Made by a program: the position numbers and the translations under genes
Shown: positions 34,511-46,255 of the stretch, in pieces
How the letters are laid out: every line of letters begins with the position of its first letter
Numbering within the stretch: position 1 is the first letter of the stretch
Source of the DNA: Microbacterium sp. USTB-Y
GTDB lineage: Bacteria; Actinomycetota; Actinomycetes; Actinomycetales; Microbacteriaceae
DNA: 64,000 bases
Direction of reading: 5' to 3'
Assembly (NCBI RefSeq): GCF_023703415.1
Contig: NZ_JAGMTU010000005.1
Span: 248,001 to 312,000, forward strand
The notes under the pieces: generated by a model
The model's input: only the letters and a program-made list of their open reading frames with translations
Databases searched by the model: none
What the model was told of the DNA's origin: nothing

Positions 34511-36672
34511 CGGACCGCCCGTGCCCTGCGACGCTTCTGGATGTGCGACATGGTCCTATCCTGCAGGTCCACGAGCGGAGCGCCAACCTCGGAGAACGCA
34601 CGCCGGGTCCATTCGCCGCCCGCTCCCAGGTGCCAGGACGACGTCTCGGGGGAGAGGGCGAGGTCGAAGAACCCGACCAGCTCGTCGATGTGCGCGGGGT
34701 CGGTGACCCGCACCAGCGCCTCGACGCGACGGTCGAGGTTGCGGTGCATCATGTCGGCACTGCCGATGTAGACCTGGGGGTCGCCGTCGTTGTGGAACGC
34801 GAAGATGCGCGAGTGCTCGAGGTACCGCCCGAGGATCGAGCGCACCGTGATGTTGTCGGTGATGCCGGGAAGGTCGGTGCGCAGGCTGCAGATGCCGCGC
34901 ACCCACACGTCCACGGGCACGCCGGCGGCGCTCGCGCGGTACAGGGCGTCGATGATCTGCTCGTCCACCATCGAGTTCACCTTGATGCGGATGTGCGCGG
35001 GCTTGCCGTCCAGGGCGTTCTTGCGCTCGTGCTCGATCTGCCGCAGCAGGCCCTTGCGCAGGTGCAGGGGGGCGACGAGCAGGCGCTTGAACTTCTTCTC
35101 GATCGCGTAGCCGCTGAGCTCGTTGAACAGGCGGGTGAGGTCCTTGCCGACCTGCGGGTCGGCGGTGAACAGGCCGAAGTCCTCGTAGATGCGGCTGGTC
35201 TTCGGGTTGTAGTTCCCCGTGCCGATGTGGCTGTAGCTGCGCAGCACGCCGTCCTCCTCGCGGATGACGTTGACGAGCTTGCAGTGCGTCTTGAGACCCA
35301 CGAGGCCGTACACGACGTGCACGCCGGCTTTCTCGAGCTTGCGCGCCCACACGATGTTGTTGGCCTCGTCGAAGCGGGCTTTGACCTCCACGAGCGCGAG
35401 CACCTGCTTGCCCGATTCCGCCGCGTCGATGAGCGCCTGCACGATGGGGCTGTCGCCCGAGGTGCGGTACAAGGTCTGCTTGATCGCGAGCACGTGCGGG
35501 TCCCGGGCGGCCTGCTCGAGGAAGGCCACGACACTCGTCGTGAACGACTCGTAGGGGTGATGCACGAGCACATCGGCCTTGCGGATCGCCTTGAAGATGT
35601 CGATGCGCTCGTTCGCGCCCGGCTTGAACGCGAGGGCGGTCGTGGGCACGTGCGGGGTGTACCGCAGGTCGGGGCGGTCGATCCTGCCGAGGCCGAAGAG
35701 GCCGCGCAGGTCGAGGGGGCCGGGGAGGCGGTAGACCTCCTGATCCGTGATGTCGAGCTCGCTGATCAGCAGGTCGAGCGTCACGTCGTCCATGTCGTCG
35801 GTGATCTCGAGGCGGATCGGCGGCCCGAAGCGGCGGCGCAGCAGCTCGGCCTCGAGCGCCTGGATGAGGTTCTCCGACTCGTCCTCCTCGATCTCCACGT
35901 CTTCGTTGCGGGTGAGCCGGAACGCGTGGTGGTCGAGCACCTCCATCCCCGGGAAGAGATCGTCGAGGTGGTTGGCGATGAGCTCCTCGAGCCGGATGAA
36001 GCGCAGCCGTCCGTCGTCCGAGGGAACCTCGACGAAGCGCGGGAGCATGGGCGGCACCTTGAGGCGCGCGAACTCCTGCCGACCGGTGCGGGCGTTGCGG
36101 ATCCGGATCGCGAGGTTCAGCGAGAGCCCGGAGATGTACGGGAACGGGTGCGCCGGGTCGACCGCGAGCGGCATCAGCACGGGGAACACGTTGGCCTGGA
36201 AGTAGTCGGTCAGCTCGGCCTTCGCCTCACCGTCGAGATCGTCCCAGTCCACGATCCTGATGCCCTCGGCGGACAGCGCCGGACGCACCAGGTCGGTCCA
36301 GGCCGCGGCATGGCGCAGCTGCAGCTTGTGCGCTTCGGCGGAGATGTCGGCGAGCACCTCGACCGGGGCGCGGCCCACGTTGGTCGGCACGGCGAGCCCG
36401 GTCACGATGCGGCGCTTGAGGCCGGCGACGCGCACCATGAAGAACTCGTCCAGGTTGCTTGCGAAGATCGCGAGGAAGTTCGCCCGCTCCAGCACCGGCA
36501 GGGTGTCGTCCTCGGCCAGCTCGAGCACGCGCTGGTTGAACGCCAGCCAGCTCAGCTCGCGGTCCAGGTACCGGTTCTCCGGGAGGAGGGAGTCGTCCGG
36601 CGCCACGAGTTCGTCGAAGTCGTCGTCCTCGGCGTCGCCGAGACCGGAATCTGCCAGTGCGGGATCGATCAT
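34507..36672 (-). CDS. ppk: Polyphosphate kinase 1
   Basis: A 721-residue enzyme that makes inorganic polyphosphate from ATP. It has [16 protein letters not shown] near the N-terminus, then the catalytic C-terminal PLD-like domain with [21 protein letters not shown] (phosphorylated His) and [20 protein letters not shown] hexamer ends 6 nt before the ATG, and a single GTTCACC (36711-36705) lies upstream, a possible Pho half-site. It is followed by the MutT1-like gene. Confidence 0.96.
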   Translation of the reverse strand: MIDPALADSGLGDAEDDDFDELVAPDDSLLPENRYLDRELSWLAFNQRVLELAEDDTLPVLERANFLAIFASNLDEFFMVRVAGLKRRIVTGLAVPTNVGRAPVEVLADISAEAHKLQLRHAAAWTDLVRPALSAEGIRIVDWDDLDGEAKAELTDYFQANVFPVLMPLAVDPAHPFPYISGLSLNLAIRIRNARTGRQEFARLKVPPMLPRFVEVPSDDGRLRFIRLEELIANHLDDLFPGMEVLDHHAFRLTRNEDVEIEEDESENLIQALEAELLRRRFGPPIRLEITDDMDDVTLDLLISELDITDQEVYRLPGPLDLRGLFGLGRIDRPDLRYTPHVPTTALAFKPGANERIDIFKAIRKADVLVHHPYESFTTSVVAFLEQAARDPHVLAIKQTLYRTSGDSPIVQALIDAAESGKQVLALVEVKARFDEANNIVWARKLEKAGVHVVYGLVGLKTHCKLVNVIREEDGVLRSYSHIGTGNYNPKTSRIYEDFGLFTADPQVGKDLTRLFNELSGYAIEKKFKRLLVAPLHLRKGLLRQIEHERKNALDGKPAHIRIKVNSMVDEQIIDALYRASAAGVPVDVWVRGICSLRTDLPGITDNITVRSILGRYLEHSRIFAFHNDGDPQVYIGSADMMHRNLDRRVEALVRVTDPAHIDELVGFFDLALSPETSSWHLGAGGEWTRRAFSEVGAPLVDLQDRTMSHIQKRRRARAVR

Positions 36673-36813
36673 GCGCCCATCATGTCAGGAGGATGTTGCC
36701 TCCAGGTGAACGGGTCGGAATCCGGTCCGCGCGGCCCGCCAGGTGCCCGTCCGACCCTGGTCGCGGCCGGGTGGGCGTTGGTAGGTTACGAAGCAGGCGA
36801 CCCGGGGGGATCC

Positions 36814-38235
36814 ATGGACTTCGATCAGGACGATCGCGAACTGCTGCGCGCGGTGAGCGGGTATCTGACCTCGGCGCAGGAGTTCGCCCACGCGGAGCTG
36901 CGGGCCAGGCGCACTCCGCTCGGCGACGTGATCAGCGCCCACCTCGGCGTGGACGCCGAGACTCTGCCGATCGTGCAGGAGAGCATCGCCGAGCATCGCC
37001 TCGTCGACGCGGACATCGCGCTGGAGCTGCTGTCCGCCGAGTCGGACGGCCGTCTGATCGGCGTCACCGGCGGCGAACAGCGTCAGCACCAGAGCATGAC
37101 GGAGTACGTCGGCAACGGTCATTTCCCGTACGGGCCCGGTCCGGTCGATTACGTGGAGCGCGCCTCGGGGCCGGGGACGACGCGGCGCGTCGTGGCGCTG
37201 GGGGTGCGCCTGCTGCACTTCGACGGACAGCCCCTGGCGATGACGCAGCGCGGCGCCGCGCCGCAGTTCGGGCGCAGGAGCGCATCGCTGGAGGTCATGG
37301 GGGCGGACTCCGACGTGGTCTCCGGCTTCCTCGCCGCGGTTCGCGCCCGGATGATCTCGCACAGCGTCCTGCGCGGGCGGGTGCTGTCCTTCGTGCCCAC
37401 CGAGTACGGGCAGGACGCCGGTGCGACCTTCGTGCCGCGTCCGTCGGTCGCGGCGGAGGACGTCGTCCTCCCCGACGGCCTGCTCGACGGGGTCGTCCAG
37501 CACGTGATCGGGATCGGCGAGCACCGCGAGCTGCTGCGGGCCTCGGGGCAGCATCTGAAGCGCGGCGTGCTGCTCTACGGCCCGCCGGGGACCGGGAAGA
37601 CGCTCACCGTCCGCCACCTGCTCACCCGTGCGCCGGACATGACCGTGGTGCTGCTGTCGGGCCCGAGCATCCGGTTCGTGTCGGCGGCGGCGGAGGTCGC
37701 GCGCACCTTCCAGCCGTCGATCGTGGTGCTGGAGGACATCGACCTCGTCGCGATGGAGCGGAACGCCTCGCCGCAGCCGCTGCTGTTCGAGGTGCTCGAG
37801 GCGCTGGACGGCCTGGACGGGGATGCCGACGTCGCCTTCGTGATGACCACCAACCGCGTCGAGGTGCTGGAGCGCGCCCTCGCCGAGCGACCCGGCCGGG
37901 TCGATCTCGCCGTGGAGGTGCCGCGGCCGGCGCGCGCCGAGCGCGAGCGGCTCTACCGCCACTACGCGCGGGGTCTCGGCTTCGGCGACGAGGCGCTGCG
38001 CGCGGCGACCGACGCGACCGAGGGCGTGACCGGATCGTTCGCGAAGGAGCTCGTGCGCCGCAGCGTGCTGCGCGCGGCCGAGCGCGGGGAGGCTCCCGGG
38101 GATGCGGACCTGTCGGCGGCGCTCGCGGAGCTCCTCGACGCACGGCAGGAGCTCACCCGGCGGATGCTGGGCGACGACCCCGGCGCCGGGGAGGGGAGTG
38201 CGCCGCAGGGCTTCCCGCCCCACGGCGCATACTGA
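36814..38235 (+). CDS. AAA-family ATPase (Cdc48/FtsH-like single module)
   Basis: A 473-residue protein. The N-terminal ~230 residues are unassigned and helix-rich. The AAA module has GVLLYGPPGTGKTLTVRHLL (Walker A), PSIVVLEDIDLVAME (Walker B), the sensor segment DVAFVMTTNRVEVLERALAERPGRVDLAVEVPRP (with the R-finger-like GR) and a C-terminal lid. It is not a protease: no HExxH follows. It may be a segregase/unfoldase whose substrate is unknown. GGGGGGA lies before the ATG. It is flanked by divergent ppk and convergent glnR. Confidence 0.82.
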   Translation: MDFDQDDRELLRAVSGYLTSAQEFAHAELRARRTPLGDVISAHLGVDAETLPIVQESIAEHRLVDADIALELLSAESDGRLIGVTGGEQRQHQSMTEYVGNGHFPYGPGPVDYVERASGPGTTRRVVALGVRLLHFDGQPLAMTQRGAAPQFGRRSASLEVMGADSDVVSGFLAAVRARMISHSVLRGRVLSFVPTEYGQDAGATFVPRPSVAAEDVVLPDGLLDGVVQHVIGIGEHRELLRASGQHLKRGVLLYGPPGTGKTLTVRHLLTRAPDMTVVLLSGPSIRFVSAAAEVARTFQPSIVVLEDIDLVAMERNASPQPLLFEVLEALDGLDGDADVAFVMTTNRVEVLERALAERPGRVDLAVEVPRPARAERERLYRHYARGLGFGDEALRAATDATEGVTGSFAKELVRRSVLRAAERGEAPGDADLSAALAELLDARQELTRRMLGDDPGAGEGSAPQGFPPHGAY

Positions 38236-38242
38236 GCGGGCG

Positions 38243-38935
38243 TCAGCGGGGGCCGGGCGAGACCGGACGCGTGTCGTCCTCGTCGACGGCGAAGCGATAG
38301 CCCACGTTGCGCACGGTGCCGATGATGTGCTCCTGGTCGCCGAGCTTCGCCCGCAGTCGCCGCACATGCACGTCGACGGTACGGGTGCCGCCGAAGTAGT
38401 CGTACCCCCACACCTCGCTGAGCAGCTGCTCGCGGGTGAAGACCCGGGACGGATGCGTGGCGAGGAAATGCAGGAGCTGGAACTCCTTGTACGTGAGGTC
38501 CAGGGGAGTGCCGCGCAGCTTCGCCGAGTACGACTGCTCGTCGATCGTGAGCCCGGACGTCTGCACGCGCACCGGCTCGGACGCGGGAGCCTCGCGGGAC
38601 AGGGCGAGACGGATCCGGGCGTCGATCTCGGCCGGGCCGGCCCCGGTGAGCAGCACGTCGTCGATGCGCCATTCGCCGTTCACGGCGGTCATCCCGCCCT
38701 CGGTGACGACGAGCAGCAGCGGTCCCCGCAGCCCGGTCGTGCGGATGAGGGTGCACAGCGATTTGGCCGCCACGAGATCGGTGCGGGCGTCGACGATCAC
38801 GGCATCGGCATCGGGTGCCGTGACCAGCTCCGCCGGCTGCGCGGGGATGACGCGGACGCGATGGCCCAGCAGCTCGAGGGCGGGAAGAACAGGCCCTTCG
38901 CTGCTGGGAGACGTCAGCACCAGGAGTTGCGCCAC
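38243..38935 (-). CDS. glnR: GlnR-type OmpR-family nitrogen regulator
   Basis: A 230-residue regulator with a degenerate receiver domain ([32 protein letters not shown]) and a winged-helix C-terminus ([52 protein letters not shown]). Alignment by eye to Streptomyces GlnR is close along the whole length. GlnR is an orphan regulator of nitrogen genes and cross-talks with Pho control in several actinobacteria. It starts at GTG with a GGAAAGG ribosome-binding site. Confidence 0.88.
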   Translation of the reverse strand: MAQLLVLTSPSSEGPVLPALELLGHRVRVIPAQPAELVTAPDADAVIVDARTDLVAAKSLCTLIRTTGLRGPLLLVVTEGGMTAVNGEWRIDDVLLTGAGPAEIDARIRLALSREAPASEPVRVQTSGLTIDEQSYSAKLRGTPLDLTYKEFQLLHFLATHPSRVFTREQLLSEVWGYDYFGGTRTVDVHVRRLRAKLGDQEHIIGTVRNVGYRFAVDEDDTRPVSPGPR

Positions 38936-39003
38936 GCGGATCCTTTCCGTTTGACACTCTACTCAGCAGCGCAGGCACAGCGCGGATGGGTGACAATGGG
39001 CGC

Positions 39004-39294
39004 ATGGCCGAACCCGTCCTCGCACCGCGCAGCCCCTTCGTCGGGCTCGTCGTCACCTGGGCCGCCGCCGCCGTCGCGGCGATCCTGATCGGGGTGATCG
39101 CGCCGGCAGGGCTGCTCATGCCCTGGTACGTGATCGGATTCGGGCTCTGCGTGCTGCTCTCGTTCACGGTGCAGCTGTTCCGCGGCGAGACCCGCGGGTT
39201 CATCCTCCGGGTCTCGGCCGGCTGCCTCGGTGCGCTCCTCGTGATGGGCATCGTCTCGGCGGGCTTCGGCGTCGCCGCGCTCTTCGGCGCCTGA
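39004..39294 (+). CDS. Small membrane protein
   Basis: A 96-residue protein with three hydrophobic helices (about 12-32, 38-58 and 72-95), probably an integral membrane protein of unknown function. The ATG at 39004 was preferred over one 18 nt upstream because GACAAT (38992-38997) ends 6 nt before it. It is divergent from glnR. Confidence 0.75.
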   Translation: MAEPVLAPRSPFVGLVVTWAAAAVAAILIGVIAPAGLLMPWYVIGFGLCVLLSFTVQLFRGETRGFILRVSAGCLGALLVMGIVSAGFGVAALFGA

Positions 39295-39337
39295 CCCCGC
39301 GCGCCGACGACCCTGTCGACCGCGTTAGAGTAGGGAC

Positions 39338-39451
39338 ATGGACATCGTCGCGCTCGAACTCTTCTTCGTCGGCCTGCTGGCTCTGGCGGGGCTTGCGATC
39401 GCCTTCTGCGCGGGAGCCGTACTGGTCAACCTGTTCCGCGGCCAGCGCTGA
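39338..39451 (+). CDS. Single-helix membrane microprotein (37 aa)
   Basis: A short frame beginning MDIVALELFFVGLLALAGL and ending NLFRGQR, with one ~25-residue hydrophobic helix and a basic end, the layout of a bitopic membrane microprotein. TAGAGT (39326-39331) ends 6 nt before the ATG, the same spacing as other leaderless starts here. It lies between the 96-aa membrane protein and the nitrobindin-like gene and may be co-transcribed with the latter. Confidence 0.68.
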   Translation: MDIVALELFFVGLLALAGLAIAFCAGAVLVNLFRGQR

Positions 39452-39493
39452 CCGCTTCCGCCGGACTGACTCCGCCGATCCGGAAGGCCGCGC

Positions 39494-40114
39494 ATGCTCG
39501 ATCTCCCCTCTGACCTGCCCGCCGACATCGTTCCGCTGTCGTGGCTGCTCGGCGTCTGGGAGGGCACCGGCGTCATCGACTACGACGTGCCGGATCCCGA
39601 CGGCGGCGAGGAACACCGGTTCCGCGGCGAGTTCGCCCACCGCGTGAGCTTCAGCCATGACGGCGGGCCGTTCCTGAACTACGCGGCGACGGCGACGTTC
39701 ACGCCCGAGGAGGGCGAATCCGTCGCGCTCGTCGCCGAGTCCGGCTACTGGCGGCTGGCGCGTCCCGCCGACGCCCAGGACGCGGGTCCCGCACTGCTGC
39801 CGCCGCGCGAGAGCCGCTCCGCGGCGCGCACGGTCGACGACGTCGAGGCGTTGCGGCTGCCGGAGGGCGGTTTCGCGATCGAGGTGTCGATCGCGCACTC
39901 CGACGGCACGCTCGAGCTCTACCTCGGCCGCATCGACGGCCCGCGCATCGACATCGCGACCGACGCGATCGTCCGGGCCGAGGGCGCCAAGGAATACGGC
40001 GCGGCAAGCCGCATGTACGGTCTCGTCGACGGTCATCTGCTGTGGGCGTGGGACATCGCCGCCCTCGGCGCCGGGCTGGGCTCGCACGCTTCCGCGCGGT
40101 TGGCGAAGGTCTGA
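39494..40114 (+). CDS. Nitrobindin-like FABP-family heme protein
   Basis: A 206-residue beta-barrel protein with the family start SWLLGVWEGTGVIDY (the GxWxGxG motif near residue 20) and C-terminal VDGHLLWAWDIAALG, where a conserved His is the expected heme ligand. Nitrobindins bind ferric heme and react with nitric oxide or peroxynitrite. The YgfZ gene starts 3 nt after its stop codon. Confidence 0.88.
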   Translation: MLDLPSDLPADIVPLSWLLGVWEGTGVIDYDVPDPDGGEEHRFRGEFAHRVSFSHDGGPFLNYAATATFTPEEGESVALVAESGYWRLARPADAQDAGPALLPPRESRSAARTVDDVEALRLPEGGFAIEVSIAHSDGTLELYLGRIDGPRIDIATDAIVRAEGAKEYGAASRMYGLVDGHLLWAWDIAALGAGLGSHASARLAKV

Positions 40115-40116
40115 TC

Positions 40117-41268
40117 GTGGCCGGCTTCCCGGCACTGCCCGGGGCGATCCTCGACGGCGACGCCGTGGCGCACTTCGGCGATCCGGTGCGCGAGCAGCGC
40201 GCCCTCGAGCGAGGCGAGGCGCTGGCCCCGCTCACCGACCGGACCGTGATCGAGCTGACTGGATCCGAGCGGCTCGGCTGGCTCGACTCGATCACCTCTC
40301 AGTCCGTCGCGCGCCTGGGCGCGGGTGAGAGCACGGAACTGCTCGTGCTGGATCCGCAGGGGAGGGTCGAGCACGTCGCCGCGGTCGTCGACGACGGCGC
40401 CTCCACCTGGCTGATCGCCGATGCCGCGGACGCCGAGCCGCTGGCCGTCTGGCTGCAGCGCATGGTCTTCCGCGCCGACGTCACGGTCTCCGTGCGTCCC
40501 GAGCTGACGGTGGTCGGGTTCTTCGCAGGCGCCGCCGCCGAGCAGCAGGCCGAGCGCGCCGCCCTCGCTCCGCAGGGGGTCGCCGTGGTCTGGACGGACC
40601 CGTGGCCCCGGGTGCAGCCCGGCGGGCACCAGTACTACGTCGGCGTCGGAGGCGACGGCAGCGAGCACCCCGGTGCCGGCTATCACTGGCGCACCGCCGT
40701 GATCGACGCCGAGGCCGCGGCCGGACTCGCCGCCGACCCCTCGACCGTCTGGGCCGGCGCGCTCGCCGCGGAGGCCCTGCGCATCGCGGCCTGGCGTCCG
40801 CGCTGGGCCGCCGAGGTCGACGAGCGGTCGCTGCCGCACGAGACCGACTGGATCCGCAGCGCGGTGCACCTGAACAAGGGCTGCTACCGCGGGCAGGAGA
40901 CCGTGGCGAAGGTGCACAACCTCGGGCACCCGCCCCGCCGCATCGCGGCCCTGCACCTGGACGGCAGCGAGAGCGTGCTGCCCGCTCCGGGGAGCCCGGT
41001 GCTCGCGCAGGCGGCGGACGGAACCGCCGAGGACGAGGTCGGCCACGTCACCTCGGCGGCACGTCACCATGAGCTCGGGCCGATCGCGCTCGCCATCCTG
41101 TCCCGGCGCGCGCCCGCCGGCGACCTCGTCGTGCGCACCCCGGAGGGGGACGTCGCGGCGGCGCAGGAGGTCATCGTCCCCGCCGACGCCGGCGCCACGG
41201 CGGAGGTGCCGCGGCTGACCCGGCTCTCCCGACGGCCGTCCGCGCCGGATCCGCGCGGCGCGCACTGA
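40117..41268 (+). CDS. ygfZ: YgfZ/GcvT-like folate-binding Fe-S assembly protein
   Basis: A 383-residue tetrahydrofolate-binding protein used in maturation or repair of some Fe-S enzymes. The diagnostic KGCYRGQE motif (K-G-C-Y-x-G-Q-E) lies about residue 255. The GTG start at 40117 is set by its place just after the upstream stop. The four-nt gap to pabAB suggests an operon, linking two folate-related functions. Confidence 0.9.
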   Translation: MAGFPALPGAILDGDAVAHFGDPVREQRALERGEALAPLTDRTVIELTGSERLGWLDSITSQSVARLGAGESTELLVLDPQGRVEHVAAVVDDGASTWLIADAADAEPLAVWLQRMVFRADVTVSVRPELTVVGFFAGAAAEQQAERAALAPQGVAVVWTDPWPRVQPGGHQYYVGVGGDGSEHPGAGYHWRTAVIDAEAAAGLAADPSTVWAGALAAEALRIAAWRPRWAAEVDERSLPHETDWIRSAVHLNKGCYRGQETVAKVHNLGHPPRRIAALHLDGSESVLPAPGSPVLAQAADGTAEDEVGHVTSAARHHELGPIALAILSRRAPAGDLVVRTPEGDVAAAQEVIVPADAGATAEVPRLTRLSRRPSAPDPRGAH

Positions 41269-41272
41269 CGCG

Positions 41273-43408
<2,136 letters not shown>

Positions 43409-43417
43409 GTCCAGGCT

Positions 43418-43777
43418 CTATCGCTCGACGAAGAGGCGCGGGCGCGGGCCCTCGATGCGCGCGACGGCGATCTTCACCTCGGTGAACTCGTGCTCGAGTG
43501 CGTCGAGCTTCCGGCTGAGTCTCTGGTCGACGGCGTCGATCTTCCGGCTGAGTCTCTGGTCGACGGTGTCGATCTTCTGGCTGAGCTTGTGCTCGACAGC
43601 ATCGATCTTCTCGTCGAGTCTCTGATCTCCGCTGTCCATCCGGACGATGAGCCGGTGCTCCATCGCGTCCATCCGTCGGATCACCCACGCGAAGCCCGCG
43701 AACATCGCGATGCCGAGCGTCAGCAGGCCGCCGATGCCGCTGCCGATCACGGCCAGGGTGTCCGTGGACATGTACAT
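43418..43777 (-). CDS. Membrane-anchored coiled-coil protein with 11-residue repeats
   Basis: A 119-residue protein with an N-terminal membrane helix (about residues 8-30) and a cytosolic tail. The tail holds about four 11-residue units of the form xKIDAVxQRLS, visible in the DNA as ~33-bp repeats between about 43506 and 43620. Hendecad repeats form right-handed or straight coiled coils. I do not recognise the family. The start is either 43777 or 43771. It is convergent with pabAB. Confidence 0.7.
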   Translation of the reverse strand: MYMSTDTLAVIGSGIGGLLTLGIAMFAGFAWVIRRMDAMEHRLIVRMDSGDQRLDEKIDAVEHKLSQKIDTVDQRLSRKIDAVDQRLSRKLDALEHEFTEVKIAVARIEGPRPRLFVER

Positions 43778-43895
43778 GCCCCCATTCTGTGCGTTCCGGG
43801 TGGTGAGGGCCAGCCTAGAGCGGCACTTGTACCTCTCGACGTCTCGTGCGGAATCGGTGCAGAAGCCGGCTCCTCCCGTCGCTGGGGAGGATCGT

Positions 43896-44717
43896 TCAGG
43901 CCGGGGCGACCGCGCTCCACGGCACGGTGAGCTCGCCCAGGCGCCAGCGGGTGCGGCCGCCGAGCACGGGGCGCCCGGCGGCGCGCAGGGCGGCGACCGC
44001 GGCGAGGAAGCGCTGCGTCGCCCCGAAGGCGGAGAGACCCGCGGCGCGCTCCCACTCCCGGTCGAGGTCGGTGAGCAGCGCGTGGATCCGCTCGCCCGGC
44101 ACATTGTGGTGGATCAGGGCCTTCGGCAGCCGTTCGGCGACGATCGACGGGCGTTCCAGATCGGCCAGCCGCAGCGAGATCGTGAGGCGCTGCGGAGCCC
44201 CTGCCTCATCGACGTCGACGAAGCTCGCGATGCGTCCGATCTCGTCGCAGGTCCCCTCCACGAGCAGGCCGCCGGGGGCGAGGCGGGAGGCCATCCGCGC
44301 CCACGCGTCGGGCACGTCGGCCTCGTCGTACTGCCGCAGCACGTTCATGGCGCGGATCACCGCGGGGCGGCGGCCGTCGGGCAGCGGGACCTCGAACCCG
44401 CCGCGGGCGAAGGAGACGGGCAGGTCGGCGGGGAAGTGCCCCGCGCCGCGGCGCAGCTCGGCGAGCTGGGCGCGAGCGGTCGACACGCGCTCAGGATCGA
44501 GCTCGAGCCCGAGCACCTCGGCATCCGCGCGCACCCGCACGAGTCGCGCGGCGAGCTCGAACGCGGTCACGCCGCTGGCGCCGAAGCCGAGGTCGACGAC
44601 GAGCGGATCCGCGGCGCGACGGAAGGCGTCGGAGGCGGCGATCCAGCGGTCGTTGCGGCGCAGCCGGTTGGTGCCGGTCGTGCCCCGCGTGGGCCGGCCG
44701 AGCGGTGAGGACGCCAT
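43896..44717 (-). CDS. Class I SAM-dependent methyltransferase
   Basis: A 273-residue protein with the SAM motif I VVDLGFGASGVTAFELA (about residue 41), an acidic residue in VLGLELDPERV (motif II) and PAVIRAMNVLRQYDEADV. The substrate is unknown. The protein starts GRPTRGTTGTNRLRRNDRW, typical of an actinobacterial group. CAGGAT ends 6 nt before the ATG. Confidence 0.82.
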   Translation of the reverse strand: MASSPLGRPTRGTTGTNRLRRNDRWIAASDAFRRAADPLVVDLGFGASGVTAFELAARLVRVRADAEVLGLELDPERVSTARAQLAELRRGAGHFPADLPVSFARGGFEVPLPDGRRPAVIRAMNVLRQYDEADVPDAWARMASRLAPGGLLVEGTCDEIGRIASFVDVDEAGAPQRLTISLRLADLERPSIVAERLPKALIHHNVPGERIHALLTDLDREWERAAGLSAFGATQRFLAAVAALRAAGRPVLGGRTRWRLGELTVPWSAVAPA

Positions 44718-44773
44718 GGCTCCATCCTGCCCGGTCCCGGTGGCCGGCGCGGTCCCGGCCTAGGCTTCTGTGC

Positions 44774-45277
44774 GTGCAGACGATCGAGATCGGGATCCCC
44801 GGGACGGCGGATGCGGACGGGATCGTGCGCACCTTCCTGACCGAGGTGGTCTCGCGATACCACGGAAGACCCGCGACGCACCGCGAGCGCGATGCGGTCC
44901 TCGCGGACGAGCCGTACGACGACCTCCAGGGCGACACCGGGATCCTGCTCCTGGCACGGGACGACAACGCCGTGGTCGCCTGCGCCGGAGCGCGCTTCGT
45001 GGACGGCCATGCCGAGCTCACCAAGGTCTTCACGCTGCCGGAAGCGCGGGGGAGGGGGATCGCGCGTCGGCTGGTCCTCCAGGTCGAGGAGGCGGCGCTC
45101 GACCGCGGGCTGCGGTCGCTCCGGCTGGACACCCGCTCCGACCTCGTCGAGGCGTGCGCGATGTACGAGAGCCTCGGGTTCCGCCCGGTCGAGGCGTTCA
45201 ACGACGCCCCGTACGCCGATCGCTGGTACCGGAAGGACCTGACCCCGGCGGCGGGCACGCCGCCGACGGGGTCGTAG
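44774..45277 (+). CDS. GNAT family N-acetyltransferase
   Basis: A 167-residue acetyltransferase. The acetyl-CoA loop is LPEARGRGIARRLVLQVEEAALDRG, followed by MYESLGFRPVEAFNDAPYADRWYRKDL, a typical GNAT end. The acceptor is unknown. TAGGCT (44761-44766) ends 7 nt before the GTG start, matching the leaderless pattern. Confidence 0.88.
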   Translation: MQTIEIGIPGTADADGIVRTFLTEVVSRYHGRPATHRERDAVLADEPYDDLQGDTGILLLARDDNAVVACAGARFVDGHAELTKVFTLPEARGRGIARRLVLQVEEAALDRGLRSLRLDTRSDLVEACAMYESLGFRPVEAFNDAPYADRWYRKDLTPAAGTPPTGS

Positions 45278-45289
45278 CCCGTCCGTCGG

Positions 45290-46255
45290 TCAGCGCGGCC
45301 CGCCGCCCATCGATCCGCCGGTGGGTGCGGTCCTCGTGTCCACGCGCACGGTGAGCGTCGCGGAGTAGCCCTTCGAGGTGTCGCCCGTCACCGCCGCCAG
45401 CTGCAACGCCCCGCCGTCGTCGCCGAAGACGTTGTCCGAGGTCAGGGACGTCTGGGCGAGGTTCTGCGCCGAGCCGTCGTAGCCGCTGGTCGTGTACACG
45501 GCGTCGCAGGCGGACTGCGGCAGCGCGATCTGCGACGTCGCGATCGCGTTCGCGGAGTCGGTGACGTCGGCGGCGCTCGGGTACACCTCGAAGTGGATGT
45601 GGGGCCAGCGGCCGGAATAGCACCCCGGGAAGATCGAGGTGAACGACACCCTGCCGTCGGCGTCCGCCACCTGCACGCCGCGCAGGTAGGTCTCGTTCTC
45701 GATGCCCGACGAGTACATCGAGTAGCCGCCGGCGGCGTTGCAGTGCCAGGCGTAGACGGCGACGCCGGCGAAGGGCGCGTCGCCGGACGCCATGTCGAGG
45801 ATGTTCAGCGAGAACGTCAGCGGCACGCCGGCGGCGGTGGTGCCGCTGCCGATCGACGAGCGGATGTCCTGCCGGACGATCCCGGACTCGGTCAGCGCAT
45901 CCGGGCCGTTCGAGCCGTCGCCCGGGTAGGGGCCGGCCGTCTCGTCCGGGATCTCCGCGGCAGGGACCGCGACGGTCGTGGCCGCCGCCGTGGCGGCAGG
46001 GGTGGTGCTGGTGACGGTGGGCGCCGGCGTCGAGCTGGCCGTGGACGCGGCGGTGGACGTGCTCGGCGTGCACGCGGCCAGCACGGCGCCGCCGGCGCCG
46101 AGGCCGACCAGGCTCAGCACCGTCCGGCGCGAGAACAGGGTGCGGAGGTCGAACGGCGCCCCCTGATCGACGACCTCCTCCTCGGGGCGGTCGAGCAGTC
46201 GGCCCTCGTAGGCGGGGCCCTGCGGAGTGCGGGTCGGGTCGGGGAAGGTGCTCAT
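45290..46255 (-). CDS. Exported intradiol ring-cleavage dioxygenase-like protein (Tat lipoprotein)
   Basis: A 321-residue protein. A ~42-residue N-terminal extension precedes the twin-arginine motif SRRTVLSLVG and lipobox LAAC (Cys62), then a long Ser/Thr/Ala linker and an intradiol dioxygenase domain with ETAGPYPGDGSNG, a Tyr in GGYSMYSSG and PHIHFEV (the Fe-binding Tyr/His/His set). Intracellular relatives cleave catechol-type rings; exported forms may act on phenolic compounds at the surface. Substrate unknown. Confidence 0.86.
   Translation of the reverse strand: MSTFPDPTRTPQGPAYEGRLLDRPEEEVVDQGAPFDLRTLFSRRTVLSLVGLGAGGAVLAACTPSTSTAASTASSTPAPTVTSTTPAATAAATTVAVPAAEIPDETAGPYPGDGSNGPDALTESGIVRQDIRSSIGSGTTAAGVPLTFSLNILDMASGDAPFAGVAVYAWHCNAAGGYSMYSSGIENETYLRGVQVADADGRVSFTSIFPGCYSGRWPHIHFEVYPSAADVTDSANAIATSQIALPQSACDAVYTTSGYDGSAQNLAQTSLTSDNVFGDDGGALQLAAVTGDTSKGYSATLTVRVDTRTAPTGGSMGGGPR

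Noticed and set aside
34543..36813. Upstream extension of the AAA ATPase frame to 1230 aa
   Set aside because: The extension runs antisense through ppk and is low-complexity; a ribosome-binding site and ATG at 36814 mark the true start.
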